Below are positions 1 through 7,284 of a DNA stretch of 46,385 nt, piece after piece. Source of the DNA: an uncultured bacterium (GTDB lineage Bacteria > Armatimonadota > HRBIN16); assembly GCA_938027655.1 (NCBI GenBank), contig CALJAP010000200.1, positions 1 to 46,385 on the forward strand, read 5' to 3'. Below the pieces are notes generated by a model. The model was not told where the DNA came from. It did no database searches and was given only the letters and a program-made list of their open reading frames with translations. The translations under genes and the position numbers were made by a program. Each line of letters starts with the position of its first letter. The stretch's first letter is position 1.

Positions 1-111
1 AAAGCGCTGTGCATAGAAAAAACCAGAGCTATCGTTATTCCCGCGCTGAAGCGGTTGAATACCACCTCTCCCCCTTTTCAAGGAAGAGGGCAAGATACCC
101 TCTTGCACCTC

Positions 112-153
112 TTGTAGCCGCAGGCTTTAGCCTGCGCCAAAAGCACGCAACAC
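112..153. repeat. Palindromic intergenic repeat, family A, copy 1
   Basis: The 25 bases TTGTAGCCGCAGGCTTTAGCCTGCG occur here and again at 15259-15283, and the following ~15 bases (CAAAAG..CACAAC type) are also similar. The core GCAGGCTTTAGCCTGC is an inverted repeat able to form a short hairpin. The copy runs into the 3' end of the leftward sigma-factor ORF and supplies its last codons and stop. This looks like a REP-like dispersed element. The count is only two in this window. Confidence 0.7.
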
Positions 154-492
154 GATGTGCTGTTGTTCAGGTGTCAGGCAGGCAAGGCACTCTTCATACC
201 AGAGGTGACGGACTGCACTAAATTCGGGGTCTACCGTTGTATCTCGCCGCACAAGGTCATCTGAGGCTCGTGAAGCCACCCTCAGACGGCGCAGATAGTC
301 ATCCCGCACCGACCGGACGGTCGCCATCCAGTAAGGCATGGTAAGCACGGCGCCTCCCTCCCGCGCCTGTAGCAAGCGCAGCACGACCTCTCCCGCCAGG
401 TCCTCTGCGGTATCGGCATCCAGACCGCACGCATGGTAGACGGCAACCGTCCGCCTGCGCCAGTACATACCATCCTCTTGTGAGCCAAACAT
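127..492 (-). pseudogene. ECF-type RNA polymerase sigma factor, 3'-truncated
   Basis: The 121-residue product resembles sigma-70 family proteins. A region-2-like helix pair covers residues ~15-75 (DADTAEDLAGEVVLRLLQ, then PYWMATVRSVRDDYLRR), and LTPEQQHIVLRAF near the C-terminus matches the start of region 4. The region-4 helix-turn-helix that should follow is missing: the stop codon lies inside a dispersed palindromic repeat (112-153). Intact ECF factors are usually about 170-200 residues. I infer a gene truncated by the repeat, unlikely to bind -35 elements. It starts at ATG 492 and diverges from era. It could still be expressed as a region-2-only protein. Confidence 0.6.
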
Positions 493-568
493 GGGCGGGC
501 TCTCCGCCGATAGGATGTCGGGGCTATTGTAGAACGGTTGCTACCCTGTGGTCAAGCGGTTGCATACC

Positions 569-598
569 TTGACAGCATCCTGTGCTTGCTGGTACAAC
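569..598 (+). promoter_or_regulatory. Predicted sigma-70-type promoter for era
   Basis: TTGACA at 569-574 is followed after 18 bases by TACAAC at 593-598. The -35 is consensus and the -10 matches at four of six positions. Transcription would start near 605, giving an era leader of about 120 bases that contains strong hairpins. Confidence 0.45.
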
Positions 599-621
599 TA
601 CCTGCGTGTCGGGAGAAGGGA

Positions 622-698
622 ACCTCTCCCCCAGCCTCTCTCCTACGAGGAGAGGGGAGCCGCGCTCCCAACACCCCCTTCCCTTGTAGGGAAGGGGG
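622..698. repeat. Tandem hairpins in the era 5' leader
   Basis: Two strong inverted repeats lie between the predicted era promoter and its ribosome-binding site. The first is CTCTCCT-ACG-AGGAGAG near 638-655. The second is CCCCCTTCCCT-TGT-AGGGAAGGGGG at 674-698, a perfect 11-bp stem. Neither is followed by a T-run on the plus strand, so simple termination is not obvious. Similar CTCTCCCCC/GGAAGAGGG text at 68-90 suggests a repeat family. Confidence 0.6.
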
Positions 699-727
699 AA
701 AGAGGGATAGGTCAAGGAGTATCGCCA

Positions 728-1627
728 GTGAACACGGAACAGTTACCCACCCATTGCGGTTTCGTCGCGATTGTGGGCAAGCCGAACGTGGGCAAGTCCA
801 CCTTGCTCAACGTCATGCTTGGGGTGAAGGTCGCGCCCATCACCTCGCGCCCGCAGACCACCCGGCGCGGCGTGCGCGGTATCTACACCGAGGGCAACCG
901 GCAGGTAGTGTTTGTGGATACGCCCGGCTGGCACCAGCCGAAAGACCGGCTGGGGCAGTTCATGATAGAACAGATAGACACCGCATTGGAGGAGATTAAC
1001 CTGGTGCTATGGGTGGTAGACCTGCGCCATCCTCCCACCCCTGAAGACGAAGACCTGGCGAACCGATTACAAGGGGTAGACGCGCCGGTATGGATTGTGG
1101 GCAATAAACTGGACGCGGCGAAGTATCCGGAGCAGGCGATGCAGGCGTATGCCGCGCTGTTGCCGAACGCTCAAAGGCACATTCGCCTCTCCGCGCTCAA
1201 GGACCTAAAAGCGGTGTACCGCCTGCGTGAGGAGATTCTGCTGGCGATGCCCGAATCGCCGTTCTTCTACCCGGTGGACATCCGTTCGGACCAGCCGCGA
1301 CAGCACTGGGCGGCGGAAATCGTGCGCGAGCAGGCGATGAGCCTGTTGCGCGAGGAAATCCCATACAGCATCGCCGTGCGCGTCACCGATTGGGAAGAGC
1401 GCGAAAACGGGGTACAGTATATCCGTGCGGAGATTATTGTGGAGCGCGAGGGACATAAAGCCATTGTCATCGGCAAGGGGGGCGGGATGCTCAAGCGAAT
1501 CGGGCAGGAGGCACGCAAGCAGCTGGAACTGTTTTTGGGCAGTAAAGTGTATCTGGAGCTGGTGGTGAAAGTGATGCCGGACTGGCGACGCGACCCCAGA
1601 GCGCTGCGGGAGCTGGGCTATGAGTAA
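728..1627 (+). CDS. era: GTPase Era, ribosome assembly factor
   Basis: Era binds the 3' end of 16S rRNA and acts in 30S subunit maturation. The start is GTG 728, because AAGGAG lies 8 bases upstream and the protein then opens directly into the G domain; the ORF-track start at 548 runs through the leader hairpins. This gives 299 residues, normal for Era. Visible motifs are the P-loop GKPNVGKS (residues 17-24), TSRPQTTR (switch I), VDTPGW (G3), NKLD (G4), and a C-terminal KH domain with [14 protein letters not shown]. The stop lies 16 bases before the preferred topA start, so the two genes are probably co-transcribed. Confidence 0.95.
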   Translation: MNTEQLPTHCGFVAIVGKPNVGKSTLLNVMLGVKVAPITSRPQTTRRGVRGIYTEGNRQVVFVDTPGWHQPKDRLGQFMIEQIDTALEEINLVLWVVDLRHPPTPEDEDLANRLQGVDAPVWIVGNKLDAAKYPEQAMQAYAALLPNAQRHIRLSALKDLKAVYRLREEILLAMPESPFFYPVDIRSDQPRQHWAAEIVREQAMSLLREEIPYSIAVRVTDWEERENGVQYIRAEIIVEREGHKAIVIGKGGGMLKRIGQEARKQLELFLGSKVYLELVVKVMPDWRRDPRALRELGYE

Positions 1628-1643
1628 ACAGGAGAAAGCGGAG

Positions 1644-3914
1644 ATGGCAAAGGCGTTAATTATCGTCGAATCGCCTGCAAAGACCAAAACCTTAAAGAAC
1701 TTTCTGGGCGACGAGTTTCGGGTGGAAGCCTCCATGGGGCACGTGCGCGACCTGCCGGAGAAGGAGTTCGGCGTGGACGTACAAAACGGCTTCACCCCCA
1801 CCTACATCACCCTGCCCGAGCGGCAGGAGGTGCTAAAAAAGCTCAAGGAGGCGGCGGAGAAAGCGTCCGAGGTATACCTTGCCTCCGACCCTGACCGCGA
1901 AGGCGAAGCCATTGCTTGGCACCTCAAGGAGGCGTTGAACCTGCACCACGCCCGCCGTATCGAGTTCAACGAGATCACGCGACAGGCGGTACAGCAGGCT
2001 CTACAACACCCACGCGATATCGACATGAACCGTGTCCATGCCCAGCAGGCGCGGCGCATTCTGGACCGCATCGTGGGCTACCGCCTCAGTCCTCTACTCT
2101 GGAAGAAGGCAAACCGCAACACCCTCAGCGCGGGGCGCGTGCAGTCGGTAGCGGTGCGGCTGGTGGTGGAGCGCGAGCGCGAGATCGAAGCCTTTGTCCC
2201 TGAAGAGTACTGGACGATTACCGCCCGCCTCACACCCGATACGGAGGCAAATGCCTTCGACGCCACCCTGCGCCTGCGCGACGGCGAGAAGCTGGAACTG
2301 CATAACGAACAGGAAGCCAACGCAGTGCTGCAGGAGCTGGAAGGCGCGCAGTATGTGGTGCAAAAGGTCAAGCGCACCGAGCGTAAACGCAACCCCTCAC
2401 CGCCCTTTATCACCAGCACCCTGCAGCAGGAAGCGGCACGGAAGCTGGGCTTCAGCGCGAAGCGTACCATGCAGGTTGCTCAGCAGCTATACGAGGGCGT
2501 GGAACTGGGTGCGCAAGGCTCCGTCGGCTTGATTACCTATATGCGTACCGACTCCACCCGCATCGCCGCCGAGGCGCAGGCACAGGCACGCGAATACATC
2601 GGCAAGCAGTTCGGCGACCGCTACCTGCCCGAGAAGCCACCCCAGTACCGCTCGCGAGGGGGTGCACAAGATGCCCATGAAGCCATCCGCCCCACCTCCG
2701 TCACGCGTACGCCGGAGTCGGTGAAAGCGTATCTCTCGAAGGAGCAATACGAGCTGTACCGGCTGATATGGCAGCGGTTCGTCGCCAGCCAGATGTCGGC
2801 GGCGGTGCTGGATGTGGTGACGGTGGACATTCAGGCGGGACGATACACTTTCCGCGCCACCGGCTCCAGCGTGAAGTTCGACGGCTTCATGCGCGTCTAC
2901 GTGGAGGGCAAGGATAACGGCGAACTGAGCGACGAGGAGCGACCACCTCTGCCGCCGATGATGGAGGGGCAGGTGTTGACCCTGCTCCACCTGCTGCCTG
3001 AACAGCATTTCACCGAACCGCCTCCCCGCTACACCGAAGCCACGCTGGTGAAGGCGTTGGAGGAGAAGGGCATCGGTCGCCCCAGCACCTACGCTACCAT
3101 CCTCTCCACTATTGTGGAGCGCGGCTACGTGGAGCTGAAGGAAAAACGCTTCTACCCCACGCAGCTGGGCATCGCCGTGACCGACTATCTGGTGAAGCAT
3201 TTCCCGGACATCCTGGACGTGCAGTTTACCGCCGGTGTGGAACAGCAGCTGGACGATATCGAGGAGGGCAAACAGGGATGGACGGAGGTGCTCCATGCCT
3301 TCTACGAGCCGTTCGCGCAACGGCTGGCGGAGACGGAGAAGAGCAACGAGTTCGTACGCATCGAGCCGAAGGAGACCGACTACACCTGCCCGAACTGTGG
3401 CGCGAAGATGCTGCTGCGCGAGGGACGCTACGGCAAGTTCCTCGGTTGTTCGCGCTACCCCGAGTGCAAGACCATCGTGAAGGTCACCCGCAGCGGTGAA
3501 CCCGCCCCGCCCGACCGCCCCTCCGACGAAGTATGCGAGCAGTGCGGCTCACCGATGGTGATTCGCTGGGGCAAATACGGCGAGTATCTGGCTTGCACCA
3601 ACCCGCAATGCGGTGCGCGCAAGCCGATGGAAAAATCGTTGGGCATCACCTGTCCCCAGTGCAAACAGGGGCAGATTGTGGAGCGCAAAGCGCGCAAGGG
3701 GAAGATGCGGGGCAAGGTTTTCTATGGCTGCAACCGCTATCCCGAATGCGACTTCACGCTGTGGGACAAGCCGGTAGGCAGAACCTGTCCGAAGTGCGGC
3801 TCCTTGCTGGTAGAGAAGCAAAGCGGGCGCAAGCAGGTTATCATCGCCTGCTCCAACAAGGAGTGTGACTACCGCGAGGAGGCTTCCACAGAGGCGAAGG
3901 CAATGGCATCGTAG
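1644..3914 (+). CDS. topA: DNA topoisomerase I (type IA)
   Basis: This enzyme relaxes negative supercoils through a transient 5'-phosphotyrosine link. The ORF opens at ATG 1620, overlapping era, but ATG 1644 is preferred: it gives the usual MAKALIIVESPAKTKTL start and has CAGGAG 9 bases upstream. The Toprim domain shows IVESPAKTKT and SDPDREGEAIAWHL. The active-site tyrosine is in LITYMRTDSTR (about Y299). Four C-terminal four-cysteine zinc ribbons follow (CPNC..CSRYPEC, CEQC..CTNPQC, CPQC..CNRYPEC, CPKC..CSNKEC). The length of 756 residues suits a bacterial TopA. Confidence 0.97.
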   Translation: MAKALIIVESPAKTKTLKNFLGDEFRVEASMGHVRDLPEKEFGVDVQNGFTPTYITLPERQEVLKKLKEAAEKASEVYLASDPDREGEAIAWHLKEALNLHHARRIEFNEITRQAVQQALQHPRDIDMNRVHAQQARRILDRIVGYRLSPLLWKKANRNTLSAGRVQSVAVRLVVEREREIEAFVPEEYWTITARLTPDTEANAFDATLRLRDGEKLELHNEQEANAVLQELEGAQYVVQKVKRTERKRNPSPPFITSTLQQEAARKLGFSAKRTMQVAQQLYEGVELGAQGSVGLITYMRTDSTRIAAEAQAQAREYIGKQFGDRYLPEKPPQYRSRGGAQDAHEAIRPTSVTRTPESVKAYLSKEQYELYRLIWQRFVASQMSAAVLDVVTVDIQAGRYTFRATGSSVKFDGFMRVYVEGKDNGELSDEERPPLPPMMEGQVLTLLHLLPEQHFTEPPPRYTEATLVKALEEKGIGRPSTYATILSTIVERGYVELKEKRFYPTQLGIAVTDYLVKHFPDILDVQFTAGVEQQLDDIEEGKQGWTEVLHAFYEPFAQRLAETEKSNEFVRIEPKETDYTCPNCGAKMLLREGRYGKFLGCSRYPECKTIVKVTRSGEPAPPDRPSDEVCEQCGSPMVIRWGKYGEYLACTNPQCGARKPMEKSLGITCPQCKQGQIVERKARKGKMRGKVFYGCNRYPECDFTLWDKPVGRTCPKCGSLLVEKQSGRKQVIIACSNKECDYREEASTEAKAMAS

Positions 3915-3974
3915 GAAGGATAGGGGAAAGGCAGTGACGAAATACCACCCAAATTGACCTGGTGGTGACGTTCG

Positions 3975-6077
3975 TTGAACACATTGCATGCGCGTGCTCT
4001 GACTTTGCTTCGTGCAGGGCTACAGGCTCCATCAGCGAGTTTTCGTGACGGGCAATGGGAAGCGATAGAGGCTCTGGTTGCGCACAAGAGGCGACTCTTG
4101 TTGGTGCAGCGCACCGGCTGGGGCAAGAGCATCGTCTATTTTATCGCGGCGAGGCTCTTACGTGAGCAAAACGGCAACAAGGGTCTATCTTTACTGATTT
4201 CTCCCCTGCTCTCCCTGATGCGCAACCAGATAGAAATGGCGGAACGCATGGGCATACACGCCGAAACTATCCATTCTGCGAACACTGAGCGATGGGATGC
4301 CGTAGAGAAGCAGCTGCTTGGTGACGAAATAGACCTACTACTGATTAGCCCAGAGCGACTCGCCAACGCCGATTTTTACGGGCGCGTTCTGCAACAGGTT
4401 GCCCCCCGTATCCTCATGCTGATTGTGGACGAGGCTCATTGCATTTCAGATTGGGGACACGACTTCCGCCCCGATTACCGCCGTATCGCGCGGGTACTAC
4501 GCTTGCTACCACGCAATATACCCGTACTGGCGACCACCGCGACCGCCAACAATCGCGTGGTGGAAGATATCCGACAGCAATTGGGCGAAGAGCTACACAT
4601 CCACCGAGGTGCGCTCGCTCGGCGCAGTCTACGTTTGCAAAATATTCTTCTGCCCTCTCAGGCGGAGCGATTAGCGTGGCTGGCAGCACATCTGGACACC
4701 TTGCCGGGCAGTGGTATCATCTACACACTCACTGTTGCCGACGCCGAGCGCGTTACCCGATGGCTACAGACAAAAGGCTTTGACGTGCATCCCTACCATG
4801 CCGATTTGGAGAACCCCCTGCGCGAAGAGCTGGAGCAAAAGCTGCTGCATAATCAGGTGAAAGCACTGGTTGCGACAGTCGCACTCGGTATGGGCTTCGA
4901 CAAACCCGACCTGGGATTTGTGGTGCATTTCCAGCGCCCCGGTTCAGTGGTACACTACTACCAGCAAATCGGCAGGGCGGGCAGGTCGTTGGACAGCGCT
5001 ATCATCGTGTTGCTTGGCGGGGAAGAGGACGATGAGGTTATCAACTACTTCATCCGTACCGCTTTCCCGCCCCAAGCGCATACAGAAGCGATTTTGCGCG
5101 CACTGAGGCAGAGTCCAGAGGGATTGAGTATCGTGGAGATGGAGCGTAAGGTCAACCTGTCGCGTCAGCAGATAGACAAGGTTTTGCGACTGCTCTCGTC
5201 CGAAACGCCGTCTCCCATTGTACAGACGGGTAGCAGATTTGTGCTCGCACCGGTACCTTACTCTATCGATGTAGAACGTATCCAGAAGCTCACCGCATTA
5301 CGTCGCGCCGAGCAGGAACAGATGCAGCAGTATATGCAGAGCGCGGAATGCCTGATGCTTTTCCTGCAGCGCGCCTTGGATGACCCCCACGCTGAACCGT
5401 GCGGAAAATGCGCGGTTTGCATCGGTAATCCGATTGTGTCCCCGATGGTAGATGAACAAACCGTGCGCGAGGCGGTGCACTTCTTGCGTCGTTCAGAGAT
5501 ACCTCTGGAACCTCGCAAGATGTGGCCTTCCAGAGAGGGGTTGTCTATCTGCAGAGGACAAGGGACAATCCCGGAATCCTTACGCGCCGAGGAGGGACGC
5601 GCTTTATGCCTTTGGGGAGATGCCGGCTGGGGAGCGCTGGTGAAGCGGGGAAAATACAACCACGGTTTTTACAGTGATGAGCTTGTGGAAGGAATAGTGG
5701 ACATGGTCAAACGGTGGAACCCCCAACCCGTTCCCCAATGGGTAACCTGCGTGCCTTCCTTGCGTCACCCTCACCTAGTACCGGACTTTGCCCGGCGTCT
5801 TGCGGAAAGCTTGGGGCTGCCGTTCGTACCTTGCGTCCACAAGGTGCGCGAGACGCGCCCTCAAAAAGAGATGCAGAACAGCTTCCATCAGGTTCACAAC
5901 CTGGACGGCGCATTTGAAGTGCATTCATGGGAAGGGATGGCAAAGCCTGTTTTTCTGGTGGACGATGTGGTAGACTCAGGATGGACACTGACAGTGATTG
6001 CAGTATTGCTACGCCAGGCGGGCAGTGGCGCGGTATTTCCCATTGCACTGGCAAAGCAGGTGCTACGCGGAGGATAA
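3975..6077 (+). CDS. RecQ-like DNA helicase fused to a C-terminal phosphoribosyltransferase domain
   Basis: The 700-residue protein begins with a RecQ-type SF2 helicase: FRDGQWEAI motif, Walker A with the unusual form RTGWGKS (K51), VDEAHCISDWGHDFRPDYR (DEAH 152-155), ATTATAN, and motif VI QQIGRAGR. A winged-helix-like stretch (~residues 375-425) and a RecQ zinc site (CLMLFLQ...CGKCAVC) follow. The last ~150 residues are not RecQ; they end in VFLVDDVVDSGWTLT (D663/D664), the PRPP-binding loop of type I phosphoribosyltransferases such as ComF. The start is TTG 3975 with weak GGTGGTGA upstream and an in-frame stop just before it. A DprA-like gene follows after 2 bases, so I infer a joint role in handling foreign or damaged DNA. 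Neither activity is proven by sequence. Confidence 0.88.
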   Translation: MNTLHARALTLLRAGLQAPSASFRDGQWEAIEALVAHKRRLLLVQRTGWGKSIVYFIAARLLREQNGNKGLSLLISPLLSLMRNQIEMAERMGIHAETIHSANTERWDAVEKQLLGDEIDLLLISPERLANADFYGRVLQQVAPRILMLIVDEAHCISDWGHDFRPDYRRIARVLRLLPRNIPVLATTATANNRVVEDIRQQLGEELHIHRGALARRSLRLQNILLPSQAERLAWLAAHLDTLPGSGIIYTLTVADAERVTRWLQTKGFDVHPYHADLENPLREELEQKLLHNQVKALVATVALGMGFDKPDLGFVVHFQRPGSVVHYYQQIGRAGRSLDSAIIVLLGGEEDDEVINYFIRTAFPPQAHTEAILRALRQSPEGLSIVEMERKVNLSRQQIDKVLRLLSSETPSPIVQTGSRFVLAPVPYSIDVERIQKLTALRRAEQEQMQQYMQSAECLMLFLQRALDDPHAEPCGKCAVCIGNPIVSPMVDEQTVREAVHFLRRSEIPLEPRKMWPSREGLSICRGQGTIPESLRAEEGRALCLWGDAGWGALVKRGKYNHGFYSDELVEGIVDMVKRWNPQPVPQWVTCVPSLRHPHLVPDFARRLAESLGLPFVPCVHKVRETRPQKEMQNSFHQVHNLDGAFEVHSWEGMAKPVFLVDDVVDSGWTLTVIAVLLRQAGSGAVFPIALAKQVLRGG

Positions 6078-6079
6078 GA

Positions 6080-7051
6080 ATGGACGCTCTTCAAACCAGC
6101 ACACAAGTAGCCACTCTGCTGTGCGCCCATACAGGTAACGACCCGATACAGCCCCTGACGCAATCGGAGTACGTGAGGCTGGTGGGTTGGCTCAAGGACA
6201 AGGGATACCCTTTGGAAGAGCTGTTATCACCTGACATATATCTATTACTTCTGGAAGGGGAGGAGCCGACAGGGTTACCCGCAGAGCGATTGAAAGCCTT
6301 GCTGGAGCGCGGAGCGCAAATCGCCCTGTGGATGGAAAAGTGGAGCAACGCAGGAATGTGGATAGCTGGGTGGGAAGACGCAGAATATCCTCCGGTGCTG
6401 CACGAAAAGCTGCGCAAACAGGCTCCTGTGCTGTTGTACGGTTTTGGTAATCCTGACCTGCTGCAGCAAGGAGGACTGGCTATTGTTGGCTCACGGCATA
6501 CAAGCGAGAATCTTCTAGAGTCTGCACGCCGCATCGCGAATCGATGTGCTCAACAGTCATGGGCGGTCATCTCCGGCGGGGCGAAAGGCGTAGACAGAGC
6601 CGCGATGCTGGGCGCGCTGGAGGAAGGTGGCACATGCGTGGGCGTGCTGGCTGCCGACCTTGCGCGAATAGCGACTTCCTACACCCTGCGCGAGTATCTG
6701 CTTTCGGATAAGCTGTGCCTCGTTTCGCCATACCATCCGCAAAGCGGCTTCACGGCAGGCAATGCGATGGGACGCAACAAAATGGTCTACGCCCTCGCAG
6801 AACTCGCCCTCGTTATCGCCTGCGAAAAAGGCAAGGGAGGCACGTGGGCGGGCGCCAAGGAGAACCTTCAACACCGCTGGACGCCCCTCTTCGTCATGGT
6901 GGGTGAAGACGCTCCTGAAGATAACCTCGCACTGCTCGAACTGGGGGCGCGCGCCTTCCCAACGCATATAGAAGGTCTTCTGCGGGAGCAGCTGTTGTCC
7001 CTCGTGCACTCTGCCCAAGTCGGACAGATAGCTCTGCCGATAGAGGTTTAA
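6080..7051 (+). CDS. DprA/Smf-family single-strand DNA-binding-type protein
   Basis: DprA proteins load RecA on incoming single-stranded DNA and carry a Rossmann-like fold. This 323-residue protein has GLAIVGSRHTSENLLESA, AVISGGAKGVDRAAMLGAL, and GFTAGNAMGRNKMVYALAE, matching the family's VGSR, SGxAxGID and RN regions. The later GSxxTA segment is replaced by GKGGTWAGAKENL, and no C-terminal winged helix is visible. ATG 6080 has GGAGG 7 bases upstream and sits 2 bases after the RecQ-PRTase stop, so the two are co-translated. The ORF-track start at 5927 lies inside the upstream gene and is rejected. It is a divergent paralogue, perhaps dedicated to the helicase partner, rather than the transformation dprA. 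Confidence 0.85.
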   Translation: MDALQTSTQVATLLCAHTGNDPIQPLTQSEYVRLVGWLKDKGYPLEELLSPDIYLLLLEGEEPTGLPAERLKALLERGAQIALWMEKWSNAGMWIAGWEDAEYPPVLHEKLRKQAPVLLYGFGNPDLLQQGGLAIVGSRHTSENLLESARRIANRCAQQSWAVISGGAKGVDRAAMLGALEEGGTCVGVLAADLARIATSYTLREYLLSDKLCLVSPYHPQSGFTAGNAMGRNKMVYALAELALVIACEKGKGGTWAGAKENLQHRWTPLFVMVGEDAPEDNLALLELGARAFPTHIEGLLREQLLSLVHSAQVGQIALPIEV

Positions 7052-7080
7052 GGCGACCTCGCTCAGCCCTCAAACATGAA

Positions 7081-7108
7081 GAGGGAACCCCGTACCCTCA
7101 CCTGTTTT
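7081..7108 (+). terminator. Possible weak terminator after the RecQ-PRTase/DprA pair
   Basis: GAGGG at 7081-7085 can pair with CCCTC at 7095-7099, and TTTTT follows at 7104-7108. The stem is only 5 bp, so this is a weak call. Confidence 0.3.
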
Positions 7109-7155
7109 TCGCGAGCAGCATAAGAGGGTGCGCTCAAGCAACCGATAATGAGAGT

Positions 7156-7284
7156 ATGCGCAACCTGCTGTTTATGATACTGATCGTGGCAAGCGTGCTG
7201 TTTGCGCTCCTGCTGTGGTCACCGCCGGTGAGCACCGGAGACCGCTCCGCGCCCGTTCTCGCATCCGTCGGAGCGCTACGGTAA
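7156..7284 (+). CDS. Possible 42-residue single-span membrane peptide
   Basis: An ORF too short for the track reads MRNLLFMILIVASVLFALLLW and then a short polar tail. The N-terminal ~21 residues form one hydrophobic helix or an uncleaved signal. It lies 104 bases after the DprA-like gene and overlaps the end of the convergent GH99-like gene by 9 bases. The upstream GAGAG is a poor ribosome-binding site. It might be a chance ORF. No function is suggested. Confidence 0.3.
   Translation: MRNLLFMILIVASVLFALLLWSPPVSTGDRSAPVLASVGALR

Noticed and set aside
9-221. 70-residue ORF at the left edge
   Set aside because: It crosses repeat DNA and the opposite-strand sigma-factor fragment, with no ribosome-binding site or motif.
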